From: Streptomyces lichenis
GTDB lineage: Bacteria > Actinomycetota > Actinomycetes > Streptomycetales > Streptomycetaceae
NCBI RefSeq assembly: GCF_023218175.1
Contig: NZ_JALPTH010000017.1
Span: 1-64,000, forward strand
Direction of reading: 5' to 3'
DNA length: 64,000 bases
Within the stretch, counting starts at the first letter, position 1; each line of letters opens with the position of its first letter. Position numbers and translations under genes: made by a program. This document shows, one piece after another, positions 34,771-43,223 of this stretch. The notes under the pieces are model-generated. The model worked only from the letters and a program-made list of their open reading frames with translations. It was not told the DNA's origin and did no database searches.

Positions 34771-35730
34771 ATGCGCCTCGCCACCACCTCCGCCGGCGCC
34801 GTCGCGCTGGCGTTCGTGCTCAGCGCGACCGGGCCCGCGCTCACCGCCCCCGCGCACGCCGCCGCCATCTGCCGTGCCGCCGAGCCGATGCGGGATCCGG
34901 CCCGGGAGTCGGTACGGGATCCGGCCCGGGAGTCGATACGGGAATCGGCCCGGGAATTCATGCAGGAACGTTTCTGCGTCGAGCCGCCCTTGCCACGCCA
35001 CGCGGCCCGGACGGTGGTGATCGACGTGCTGGCCGCCTTCACTCCCCAGGCGTCCCGGGAGGCGGGCGGGGAGCGGTCGGTACGGGCCCGAATAGCCCGG
35101 GCGGTGGCCTCGGCCTCGCAGGCGTTCGCGGCGAGCGGGGTGAACGCCCGGCTCCGGCTGGCGGGGGTCACCGCGGTCGCGGTGCCCGCCCGCATGGACC
35201 GCCCGGTGGACGCCCTGCTCAAGGGGGCCTCCCGGCGCGGCGACGGGATCGCGGACGGGCTGCCGGGCCTGCGCGACCGGCTGGGCGCCGACCTGGTCAC
35301 GGTGGTGACCGGAAGCCAGGGCTCGGCGGGGCTGGCGCACCGCCCCCGCCAGGTGACCCCGCGCACCGGCGGCTATGCCTACAGCCTGGTCGCCCAGTCG
35401 GCGCTGGCCCACCACTCGCTCGCCCACGAGATCGGGCACAACCTCGGGGCGATGCACGACCAGGTGACCGAGCCGGGCGGCCAGGGCAGCGCCCGCGGCT
35501 ACTTCCCGGCCTCCGGAGCCTGGTCCACGCTGGAGGCGTACGAGTCGAGCTGCCGTCAGGTGACGGACGGCCCCTGCACCCGGATCAACCGGTTCTCCAA
35601 CCCCCGCCTCACCCACCAGGGCGAACGGCTCGGCAGACCCGTGGGAGGTTCCGGGGCGGCGGACAGCGTCCGGGTGTTCAACGCGGTGGTCCGCCATGTT
35701 GCCGACTACCGGCGGCGCCCGGCCGGCTGA
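34771..35730 (+). CDS. Secreted zinc metalloprotease, metzincin type (reprolysin-like)
   Basis: A 319-residue preprotein; ATG 34771 fits AAAGGA five bases upstream. Signal peptide at 1-30 (VALAFVLSATGPALTAPAHA). Residues 40-64 are a charged octapeptide repeat (RDPARESV, RDPARESI, RESAREFM). The catalytic domain carries the full metzincin zinc motif HEIGHNLGAMHD with H219, E220, H223, G226 and H229, and a Cys pair region downstream (SSCRQVTDGPCTRINRFSNP) resembling that of reprolysin-like proteases. It acts outside the cell on protein substrates. The repeat segment probably lies in a propeptide. Lone gene. Confidence 0.9.
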   Translation: MRLATTSAGAVALAFVLSATGPALTAPAHAAAICRAAEPMRDPARESVRDPARESIRESAREFMQERFCVEPPLPRHAARTVVIDVLAAFTPQASREAGGERSVRARIARAVASASQAFAASGVNARLRLAGVTAVAVPARMDRPVDALLKGASRRGDGIADGLPGLRDRLGADLVTVVTGSQGSAGLAHRPRQVTPRTGGYAYSLVAQSALAHHSLAHEIGHNLGAMHDQVTEPGGQGSARGYFPASGAWSTLEAYESSCRQVTDGPCTRINRFSNPRLTHQGERLGRPVGGSGAADSVRVFNAVVRHVADYRRRPAG

Positions 35731-35806
35731 ATCGACCGGGCGGCCGAGGCGACCCGGGTGATGAGCGGAAGATCCGTTCCGCCAGGCATGTCCAAGTATG
35801 TCCCGA

Positions 35807-35812
35807 TAGCAT
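35807..35812 (+). promoter_or_regulatory. Candidate -10 element of a leaderless transcript
   Basis: TAGCAT ends seven bases before the ATG of the FHA-ABC gene, exactly where a -10 box would sit if transcription began at the A of the start codon. There is no ribosome-binding site upstream of that ATG. No good -35 hexamer is seen. Confidence 0.5.
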
Positions 35813-35818
35813 TCTCAT

Positions 35819-38800
35819 ATGGGAGAACACCCGTCCGAGCCACCCGCCGCTCCCGAGCTGGTCCTCGACATCGACGGGGATTCCACCGTGCTCGCCCCGG
35901 GCCGCGCGTACCGCATCGGCCGCGACCCCGACAGCGATGTCGTCCTCACCGACGCCCGGGTCTCCTGGCACCATGCCGTGCTGCGGGCGGACGACGGGCA
36001 CTGGACCGTGCGCGACCAGGACAGCACCAACGGCACCTTCAGCGAGGGCGTGCGGGTGCGCGAACGGGATGTCGGCCCCGGCAGCGTCCTGCGCTTCGGC
36101 CACCCGGTGGACGGCCCCCGCGCCGCGCTCTCCGCCCGTCCGGGCGGCGGACGCGGTCCCGGGGACGGGCAGGGTGGCACCGCCCGCCCCTCCGGCCCCC
36201 GGGCGCGGGGCGCGGAGGCCTGGTTCGGCCAGGGCCCCGGGCGCGGCAGTCGCCGAGGAGCCCCGGCGGACGAGGACTCCGGCACCGCCCACGTCCCACG
36301 AGTGCCGCCGGAGACCGCCGACCCGGCCCGGCGCACCGGACGCCACGCACGGCCCGCCGGGGAGGCCGGGCAGCCGCAAGGGCCGGCCCCGCGCGGCGCC
36401 GAGTCGGCCCGTACCGACGACCGGTCAGCGGCCGGACCGGACTCCGGCGTACCGGACCCTGGTGCGGCGGCGGCGCCCGCGCCGGCCGATGCGGGCGGGT
36501 CCGCCCGTACCGGCGGCCTCCCGTCAGGGACTGCCGCCCCGGAGGGCGGTCCGGCAGCACCGCCGGACGACCGGGCGGGACCGCGGGACGGCGTACGAGC
36601 AGCGAGTGACGGGCTGACGGGACCGGAGGGCCGCCCACGAGAGCCGCGCCACGGGCGGCCCGGGCCGCAGGAGGGCCTACGAGAGCCGCGCGACGGGCCG
36701 ACAGGGCCGGAGGACGGCGTACGAGAGTCACGCAACGGGGTGGCCGGACCGCCGGAGGGCGTACGAGGGCCACGCCACGGGCTGAGCGGGCCGCAGGATG
36801 GTGCCGGGCCGCCGCGCGACGGACTGACGGCCGCGGAGGGCGGCGCCGCGGCGCCGGAGAAGGGCCCGGCGGCACCAGACGGCCGGTCGGCCGCACCGGA
36901 GAGCAGCTCGGCAGCACCAGAAGACCGCTCGTCGCCACCCGAGCACGGCCAGGGCGCACCGGAAGGCCGCTCGCCCGCGCCCGAGAACGGCCCGAGAGCA
37001 CCAGAGGGCCGGTCGGCCGCACCGCACAACGTCCCGGTGGCACCGGAGACTGGCGCGGTGACGCCGGAGAACGGGTGGGTGGCGCCGGGGAACGGGTGGA
37101 TGGCACCCGAGCACGGCCGGGCGGCGCCAGGGAACGGCCGGGTAGCGCCGGAGAACGGGCGGGCGGCTTCAGGGAACCGCTCAGCCGCACCGCGCAGCGG
37201 CCCGATGGCACCGGAGACAGACGCAGTGGCGCCGGGGAACGGGCAGGTGGCACCCGAGCACGGCCGGGTGGCACCAGGGAACGGCCGGGTAGCGCCGGAG
37301 AACAGGCGGGCGGCACCCGAGCACGGCCGGGTGCCGCCAGAGGGCCGCTCGGTAGCGCCGGGGAACGGCCCGGGGAGACCGGAGAACGACCCGGTGGCAC
37401 CGGAGGAACGCTCGGCTTCACCGCATGGCGGGCCGGTGGCACCGGCGAGCGGACCGATGGCCCCAGAGGGCCACCCGGTGACACCGGAGGGCATCCCGGG
37501 CCCACCCGAGAGCATCCCAGGAACGCCCGAACGCATCCCGGGCAGGCCCGAACGCATCCCGGGGGCGCCCGAGAGCGTCCCGGGTGGGCCGGAGAGCGTT
37601 CCCGCGAGGCCGGAGGACGGGCTCACCGCGCCGATCGGGGCCGACGGGGTGCGGCAGGGGCCCGGTGGCCGGGCCGGCGGGGTGCCGCCCAGGCCTTCCG
37701 GGGTCGCCCACCCGGCGGCCACCGGCACCTTCCGGCAGCCCACCTCCGTACGCCCATTGCCCGCCCGGACCGTCCGCATCGGCCGCGGGCCCGACAACGA
37801 CCTGGTGCTGGACGACCTGACGGTCTCCCGGTCGCACGCCGAACTGCTCGTCCAGTCCGACGGCACCTACTGGATCCACGACCTCGGCAGCCACAACGGC
37901 ACCTTCCTCAACGGCCGCCGGATCGAGCGGGACGCGGTCCGGCTGGCGGCCGAGGACATCATCGGCATCGGGCACTCGGCGTTCTGCCTGGTCGGCGGGC
38001 GGCTGGTGGAGTTCACCGACACCGGTGAGGTCTCCCTCGACGTCCAGGACCTGGCCGTGACGGTGGACCGCGGGTCCAAGACCCTGCTGGAGGGGATGAC
38101 CTTCCCGGTCGGCGAGAAGTGCCTGCTGGCGGTCGTGGGCCCCAGCGGCTCGGGCAAGTCGACCCTGCTCAACGCGCTGACCGGGCTGCGCCCGGCCGAC
38201 CACGGCACCGTGCTCTACGACGGCCGCGACCTGTACCGGGACTACGCGGAGCTGCGCCGGCGCATCGGGCTGGTGCCGCAGGACGACATCCTGCACCTCC
38301 AGCTGACCGTGCGGCGCGCCTTGACCTACGCGGCCGAGCTGCGCTTCCCGGAGGACACCGCCGCCGAGGAGCGCGAGGCCCGGGTGGCCGAGGTGATCGG
38401 CGAACTCGGGCTGGAGCAGCGGGCGGAGCAGCCGATCCACAGCCTGTCCGGCGGCCAGCGCAAGCGGGTCAGCGTGGCGCTGGAGCTGCTCACCAAGCCC
38501 TCGCTGCTGTTCCTGGACGAGCCGACCTCGGGTCTGGACCCGGGGATGGACCGCTCGGTGATGCACATGCTGCGCGGGCTGGCTGACGACGGCCGCACGG
38601 TCGTGGTGGTCACCCACAGCGTGCTGAGCCTCGATGTCTGCGACCGGCTGCTGGTACTGGCGCCGGGCGGGCGGATCGCCTACTTCGGGCCGCCCGAGGA
38701 GGCGCTGCCGTTCTTCGGCTTCGCGCACTGGCCGGAGGCCTTCGAGGCGTTCGAGAACGACCGGGATCGGGACTGGGCGGAGCGCTTCCGGGAGTCCCGG

Positions 38801-39703
38801 CTGCACCGCCAGTACATCGCGGGCGCCATGGAGCGGCCCGAGGCGCCCGAGGACCATGACGCGGCTCCTCCCGCCCCGCCGCCCAAGGCGCAGAGCTGGC
38901 TCGGCCAGTCGGGAACCCTGGTGCGGCGGTACGCGGCGGCGCTCAGCGCCGACCGGACCTTCCTGATGATCATGGTGGCGCTGCCGTTCGTCATGGGGGC
39001 GATGGCCCGGGCGCTCTCCGAGGGCCGGTTCGGACCGGAGTCCGCGCTGAACGTGCTGCTGATCCTGTGCGTCGGCGGGGTGCTCACCGGCGCCGCCAAC
39101 GCGGTGCGGGAGCTGGTCAAGGAGCGCACCATCTACCGGCGGGAGAGAGCCGTCGGCCTGTCCCGGTCGGCCTATCTGATGTCCAAGGTGGTGGTCCTCG
39201 GCACGGTCACGATGGTCCAGTCGGTGGTGCTGACCCTGGTGGCGCTGATCGGTGTGCCACTGAACGCCCCGGGCGGCAAGGGCGTGCTGATGCCCCCGCT
39301 GGTCGAACTCACGCTGGCCGTGGCGCTGCTGTCGTTCACCGCGATGATGCTCGGCCTCCTCGTCTCCGCCCTGGTGAAGAAGGAGGAGGTGACCATGCCG
39401 CTGCTGGTGCTCCTGGCCATCGTGCAGGTGGTGTTCTGCGGCGGGCTGCTCACGGTGCACGGCTCCCCGGTGATCGAGCAGCTGTCCTGGCTGGTGCCCT
39501 CGCGGTGGGCGTTCGGGGCGATGGGCGCGACCATCGGGATCCGGCAGATCGTGCCCGGTGAGAAGACGGACGACCCGCTGTTCGACCACACCGCCATGGC
39601 GTGGCTGGTGGACATGGGGATGCTGGTGGTGCTGTGCGTGCTCTTCGGGCTGCTGGTGCTCTGGCTGCTGCGGCGCCATGAGCCGGCCGTGATGCGCAAG
39701 TGA
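35819..39703 (+). CDS. Twin-FHA ABC transporter (ATPase-permease fusion) with giant repeat linker
   Basis: A 1294-residue protein. FHA domain 1 spans about 13-97 (YRIGRDPDSDVVLTDARVSW, STNGTFSEG). Residues about 100-640 are disordered, with a dense repeat zone at 265-605. FHA domain 2 is about 650-725 (IGRGPDNDLVLDDLTVSRSH, SHNGTFLNGR). The ABC ATPase (about 740-960) has Walker A GPSGSGKST at 774-782, signature LSGGQ at 876-880, Walker B LLFLDEP and H-loop VTHS. An ABC2-type permease with six helices ends the chain. FHA domains bind phosphothreonine, so activity is probably kinase-controlled; a Ser/Thr kinase is encoded two genes downstream. The substrate is unknown. The usual FHA-ABC protein of this group is several hundred residues shorter. 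Confidence 0.92.
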   Translation: MGEHPSEPPAAPELVLDIDGDSTVLAPGRAYRIGRDPDSDVVLTDARVSWHHAVLRADDGHWTVRDQDSTNGTFSEGVRVRERDVGPGSVLRFGHPVDGPRAALSARPGGGRGPGDGQGGTARPSGPRARGAEAWFGQGPGRGSRRGAPADEDSGTAHVPRVPPETADPARRTGRHARPAGEAGQPQGPAPRGAESARTDDRSAAGPDSGVPDPGAAAAPAPADAGGSARTGGLPSGTAAPEGGPAAPPDDRAGPRDGVRAASDGLTGPEGRPREPRHGRPGPQEGLREPRDGPTGPEDGVRESRNGVAGPPEGVRGPRHGLSGPQDGAGPPRDGLTAAEGGAAAPEKGPAAPDGRSAAPESSSAAPEDRSSPPEHGQGAPEGRSPAPENGPRAPEGRSAAPHNVPVAPETGAVTPENGWVAPGNGWMAPEHGRAAPGNGRVAPENGRAASGNRSAAPRSGPMAPETDAVAPGNGQVAPEHGRVAPGNGRVAPENRRAAPEHGRVPPEGRSVAPGNGPGRPENDPVAPEERSASPHGGPVAPASGPMAPEGHPVTPEGIPGPPESIPGTPERIPGRPERIPGAPESVPGGPESVPARPEDGLTAPIGADGVRQGPGGRAGGVPPRPSGVAHPAATGTFRQPTSVRPLPARTVRIGRGPDNDLVLDDLTVSRSHAELLVQSDGTYWIHDLGSHNGTFLNGRRIERDAVRLAAEDIIGIGHSAFCLVGGRLVEFTDTGEVSLDVQDLAVTVDRGSKTLLEGMTFPVGEKCLLAVVGPSGSGKSTLLNALTGLRPADHGTVLYDGRDLYRDYAELRRRIGLVPQDDILHLQLTVRRALTYAAELRFPEDTAAEEREARVAEVIGELGLEQRAEQPIHSLSGGQRKRVSVALELLTKPSLLFLDEPTSGLDPGMDRSVMHMLRGLADDGRTVVVVTHSVLSLDVCDRLLVLAPGGRIAYFGPPEEALPFFGFAHWPEAFEAFENDRDRDWAERFRESRLHRQYIAGAMERPEAPEDHDAAPPAPPPKAQSWLGQSGTLVRRYAAALSADRTFLMIMVALPFVMGAMARALSEGRFGPESALNVLLILCVGGVLTGAANAVRELVKERTIYRRERAVGLSRSAYLMSKVVVLGTVTMVQSVVLTLVALIGVPLNAPGGKGVLMPPLVELTLAVALLSFTAMMLGLLVSALVKKEEVTMPLLVLLAIVQVVFCGGLLTVHGSPVIEQLSWLVPSRWAFGAMGATIGIRQIVPGEKTDDPLFDHTAMAWLVDMGMLVVLCVLFGLLVLWLLRRHEPAVMRK
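36611..37633 (+). repeat. Coding repeat zone in the FHA-ABC linker
   Basis: Three successive repeat dialects lie in frame. First come 12-16-residue GPxxGxREPRDG-like units. Then about 30 heptad-like units of the form APENGRV/APGNGRV/APEHGRA. Last come PESIPGxPERIPG units. At DNA level the middle part is built from 21-bp units. It accounts for about a quarter of the protein and is predicted to be disordered. Confidence 0.85.
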
Positions 39704-39755
39704 CCCGCCGCGCCGGCGGCGCGGAAGGAACGAAGCAGGCGAGACGAGGCGTGCG

Positions 39756-40721
39756 ATGACGGATTCCGCGGAGCCGGGCGGGGCAGCCGGTGACAGCCTC
39801 CGGGACTTCCGGCCGAGCCATGTCGTCCCGGCGGACGGGCTGCCGGCCTGGGAGGCGCCCGATCCGGCGCGGCCGACGGTCCCGCTCGACCCCTTCCTGC
39901 CGGTGCGGCTGGTGGACCGGGTCGGCGACTGGGGGCAGGTGCTCTGCTCCAACGGCTGGGCGGCCTGGGTCGACGGCCGGCTGCTGGTGGCCGTGCCCTC
40001 CGCTCCCCCGGTGGCCGGGCGTCCGATGGGCACGGCGGACGACCCCCGGCCGCTGCTCGCCCGTACCGAGGAGGAGCTGGGCCGCTACCGGCGGGCGGTG
40101 GAGGACCTGGCCGCCGGGCGGTCGGACGGGGAGATGTTCGCCCGCCGGACGGAGGGGCTGCGCTTCGGCCTGGTGGCGTCCGGTGGGGCCCTGTGGGTGT
40201 TCGACACCGGACAGGACCGGTGGCTGTACTGCGACGGAGCCGGGCTCAGCCCGTACGCGACCGCCGACGCGCCCTCCGCCGAGGCGCGCCCGGGGCGGCC
40301 GGACCAGCCGGAGCCACGGGCCTCCGAGCGGCCGGCCGCCGCCGGTACGGGGAGTAAGGGCGCGCCGGAGCAAGGTGCCCGGCCCGCACCCGAGCCGACC
40401 CGCCTGGTCACCCCGGACGAACTGCCCGGCGCGCCCCCGCCCGCCACCGAGCAGACCCGGGTCGTGGACCCCGGCGAGCTGCCCGCCACACCACCCGACG
40501 GCACCCGGGTGGTCGACCCTGACGAGCTCCCGACGGCCCCTCCGGCCGCGGACGCCGAACGGACCCGGGTCGTAGACCCGGACGACCTCCCCCCCGCCGC
40601 CGAACGGCAAGGCCCCCAACGGACCCGCGTCGTCGACCCCGACGAGCTGCGCACCCGAGCCGTGGCCGAGCCTCCCGTACCGCCTGATCGGGGGCCCGGC
40701 GGGCCGGTGGAGGAGCGGTGA
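39756..40721 (+). CDS. SH3-like N-terminal protein with five C-terminal TRVVDPDELP repeats
   Basis: A 321-residue cytoplasmic protein with no signal or membrane helix. Residues about 45-80 (PFLPVRLVDRVGDWGQVLCS, NGWAAWVDGRLLVAV) look like a bacterial SH3-type module. Residues 135-165 (FGLVASGGALWVFDTGQDRW) may be a second small domain. The C-terminal half is disordered and carries five copies of a decapeptide: TRLVTPDELP (215), TRVVDPGELP (234), TRVVDPDELP (250), TRVVDPDDLP (270), TRVVDPDELR (290), separated by Pro/Ala linkers. It lies 52 bases after the FHA-ABC gene and overlaps the kinase gene by four bases. The repeated Thr after a basic/acidic stretch is a plausible kinase target. I do not recognise a named family. 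Confidence 0.8.
   Translation: MTDSAEPGGAAGDSLRDFRPSHVVPADGLPAWEAPDPARPTVPLDPFLPVRLVDRVGDWGQVLCSNGWAAWVDGRLLVAVPSAPPVAGRPMGTADDPRPLLARTEEELGRYRRAVEDLAAGRSDGEMFARRTEGLRFGLVASGGALWVFDTGQDRWLYCDGAGLSPYATADAPSAEARPGRPDQPEPRASERPAAAGTGSKGAPEQGARPAPEPTRLVTPDELPGAPPPATEQTRVVDPGELPATPPDGTRVVDPDELPTAPPAADAERTRVVDPDDLPPAAERQGPQRTRVVDPDELRTRAVAEPPVPPDRGPGGPVEER
40398..40652 (+). repeat. Five in-frame TRVVDPDELP coding repeats
   Basis: Five decapeptide units separated by 6-10 residues. The second to fifth keep TRVVDP exactly, while the first is TRLVTP. Codons vary between copies, arguing for selection on protein sequence rather than recent duplication. Confidence 0.9.
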
Positions 40722-41668
40722 GCGCGGGCGGGGGCCGCGAGGGGCTGCCGGCCGGGCGGCAGTCCGGGCTGGTGGGGGCCCGGGTGGCCGGCTACCGGGT
40801 CGAGGGCGAGATCGGCCGGGGCGGGATGGCGGTGGTGTACCGCGCCCGGGACCTGCGGCTGGACCGTACGGTGGCGTTGAAGCTGCTCGCCCCCGAGCTG
40901 GCCCGGAACGACACCTTCCGCAAGCGCTTCGCCCATGAGTCCCGGGTGGCCGCGGCCATCGACCACCCGCATATCGTGCCGGTCTTCGAGGCCGGGGAGA
41001 CCGAGGGCGTGCTCTACATCGCCATGCGGTACGTCGCCGGACAGGACCTGCGGGCGCTGCTGGACCGCGAGGGCCCGCTGGAGCCCGCGCAGGCCGGGCG
41101 GATCGCCGCGCAGGTGGCGTCCGCGCTGGACGCCGCGCACGCGCACGAGCTGGTGCACCGCGATGTGAAGCCGGGCAACATCCTCATCGCGGCGGGGACG
41201 GACAGCGAGCATCCGGAGCACGCCTATCTGACCGACTTCGGGCTCACCAAGAAGTCGCTGTCGCTGACCGGGCTGACCACCGTGGGGCAGTTCGTCGGCA
41301 CCCTCGACTATGTGGCGCCCGAGCAGATCTCCGGGCGGCCGGTGGACGGGCGCTGCGATGTCTACAGCCTGGGCTGCGTGGTGTACGAGACCCTGACCGG
41401 GGCCCCGCCCTTCCGGCGCGACGACGACATGGCGCTGCTCTGGGCGCACCAGTACGACCCGCCGCCGGCGGCGAGCGGCGAACGGCCGGGGCTGCCCGAG
41501 GCGGTGGACGCCGTGCTGGCCAGGGCGCTGGCGAAGGCGCCGGTGGACCGGTACGGGACCTGCCGGCAGTTCGTCGCCGAACTGCGGGCCGCGCTGGCCG
41601 GCGACCCCGGGGCCGCCGCGCCGCCCGCGCCCCCGGCCTGGGCGCTGCCGGTCTTCCGCGAGCGCTAG
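40718..41668 (+). CDS. Soluble serine/threonine protein kinase
   Basis: A 316-residue Hanks-type kinase consisting of little more than the kinase domain. GTG 40718 overlaps the preceding stop (GTGA). Glycine loop EIGRGGMAVVYRA is at 31-43, the ATP-binding Lys is in VALKLL (Lys55), the catalytic loop is HRDVKPGN (H147-D149), and the metal motif DFG is at 173-175. The activation loop is Thr/Ser-rich (LTKKSLSLTGLTTVGQFVGT) and ends APEQ. No transmembrane helix or PASTA domain is present, unlike PknB. The operon with an FHA transporter and a multi-threonine repeat protein suggests those are its substrates. Confidence 0.93.
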   Translation: MSAGGGREGLPAGRQSGLVGARVAGYRVEGEIGRGGMAVVYRARDLRLDRTVALKLLAPELARNDTFRKRFAHESRVAAAIDHPHIVPVFEAGETEGVLYIAMRYVAGQDLRALLDREGPLEPAQAGRIAAQVASALDAAHAHELVHRDVKPGNILIAAGTDSEHPEHAYLTDFGLTKKSLSLTGLTTVGQFVGTLDYVAPEQISGRPVDGRCDVYSLGCVVYETLTGAPPFRRDDDMALLWAHQYDPPPAASGERPGLPEAVDAVLARALAKAPVDRYGTCRQFVAELRAALAGDPGAAAPPAPPAWALPVFRER

Positions 41669-41693
41669 CCGGTACGGGGAGGGGGCGGCGGGC

Positions 41694-43028
41694 TCAGAGG
41701 GCTCCGGGCCGCCGGCGGTGGGCGCCGCCTTCGCCGTCCCGCTCCCGCCCGGGTGGGACGGCGCCGTGGTGGCGGGTGCGGGAGGCCAGCAGCCCGCCGA
41801 GGAGGCCGGCGACCAGGCCCCAGAGCAGCCCGAGCCCCACCGCGGCCCACAGCCGCGGTTGGAGCAGCACCTGGCCGCCCAGTTCGTCGAGTTCGATGAC
41901 GCCGAGCACCGAGAGGCCCAGCCGGGCGACCACCCGGGTCAGGGGGATGACCACCAGCAGGGTGAGGGCGAAGGCGGCACCGAAGCGGAGGGCATGCTGC
42001 CAGGGCCGGGTGGACGGGGCGGAGCGGGCCGCCATGGTGAAGGCGGCGGCGATCAGCAGCACCGCGGCCACCGGGATGAGCCACCAGGCGCGGCCGTCCT
42101 GCTGGGCGAGCGAGGCCACGTCCAGGGTGGTGGTCTCCTCGCCGCGCAGCACCGCGTCGAGGGCCTGCGGCATCGGCAGCCCGAACGGCCCCTGGACCCG
42201 GCCTTCCCAGGAGGCGCCGATGCCGAGGCCCAGGGCGAGCCAGACGACGTTGGGCAGGCCGAGCAGCAGCACCGCGAAGGTCTCGGCCGGGTGCCCCTTG
42301 GTCGCGGCCACCACCAGCCCGGCGGCCAGGCCCACCACCACATAGGCGAGGAGCAGGAGCAGCATCGCGGAGGCGGCCGGGCGGACGGCCTCCTGGAAGC
42401 GGAGCAGGGCGGCGGGGAGCGCGGCCGCCCGGGACACCAGCAGGGCGATCAGGAGCACGCCGAGCAGCCACAGCAGGCCGTAGAGCAGGGTGGGGCCGGT
42501 GTCGGGGCGGAAGCCGACCGTAGGGGCGGCGTCCAGCAGTCCGGTGATGATGTCCACGGGCGAGTCGGGCTGGGCCACCTGGAAGGTGTGCCGGGCGAAG
42601 GTGCCGAGCACCGCGAGGGCGACGATCCAGAGGACGGCGGTGAGGGCGGTCCGGCCGAGGAGTTCGCCGGCCCCGGCGACGGCGCGGTGGCGCAGCGGGC
42701 GGAGGAAGCAGGCACCGGCGACGAGGGCGCCGGCCAGGGTCACCGACAGCGGCATCAGCGTGAGATCGGCGTCGGTGTCGGCGAGTTCCCCGGCCTGTCC
42801 GGAGACGTCGACCGAGCCGCCCGCGGCGATCAGCACCACGGCGGCCACCACATGCGGGAACGCCCCCGCGGGGAGTTCGGAGGCGCCGGCCGCCCAGAGG
42901 CCGAGCGCGGCGAGTACGGCCATGGCGGCGAGCGGGGCGAGCACGGTGAGCAGGGCGCCGCCCACGACCGGGAGGGCTCGGCGTGCCCCGCCCGGCCGGG
43001 CGGGCGCGGAAGGTACCTGTCGGCTCAC
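41694..43028 (-). CDS. Streptophobe family polytopic membrane protein
   Basis: A 444-residue very hydrophobic protein from GTG 43028 with about ten helices, beginning SRQVPSAPARPGGARRALPV. Conserved features include the GGSVDVSGQAGELADTDADL loop between the second and third helices, LPNVVWLALGLGIGASWEGR and the WQHALRFGAAFALTLLVVIP region. This matches the Streptomyces-specific streptophobe family of unknown function, normally near a Ser/Thr kinase or DUF6777 gene, as here. It is convergent with the kinase gene. Confidence 0.85.
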   Translation of the reverse strand: MSRQVPSAPARPGGARRALPVVGGALLTVLAPLAAMAVLAALGLWAAGASELPAGAFPHVVAAVVLIAAGGSVDVSGQAGELADTDADLTLMPLSVTLAGALVAGACFLRPLRHRAVAGAGELLGRTALTAVLWIVALAVLGTFARHTFQVAQPDSPVDIITGLLDAAPTVGFRPDTGPTLLYGLLWLLGVLLIALLVSRAAALPAALLRFQEAVRPAASAMLLLLLAYVVVGLAAGLVVAATKGHPAETFAVLLLGLPNVVWLALGLGIGASWEGRVQGPFGLPMPQALDAVLRGEETTTLDVASLAQQDGRAWWLIPVAAVLLIAAAFTMAARSAPSTRPWQHALRFGAAFALTLLVVIPLTRVVARLGLSVLGVIELDELGGQVLLQPRLWAAVGLGLLWGLVAGLLGGLLASRTRHHGAVPPGRERDGEGGAHRRRPGAL

Positions 43029-43223
43029 CCCGCCACCGTAAGCAGCCCGTGCCGGACCCGCCCGCCGACCGCGTCCCACCGGGGCACGCCCCAACCCACC
43101 GCCGTGGTGCGACGGGCTTCCGCGCGGGCCCCAGGCGCGCGAGGGGCAGGCTGCGGATCTCCGGTTGCGGGGCGGGCCGGTTTCGGACGGACAATGAGCG
43201 CGTTACGGATGAAAGGGGCACAC

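Noticed and set aside
37418..40033. Antisense open frame opposite the ABC transporter
   Set aside because: It has no start signal, its product is Gln/His/Arg-rich, and the plus-strand ABC motifs are unambiguous.
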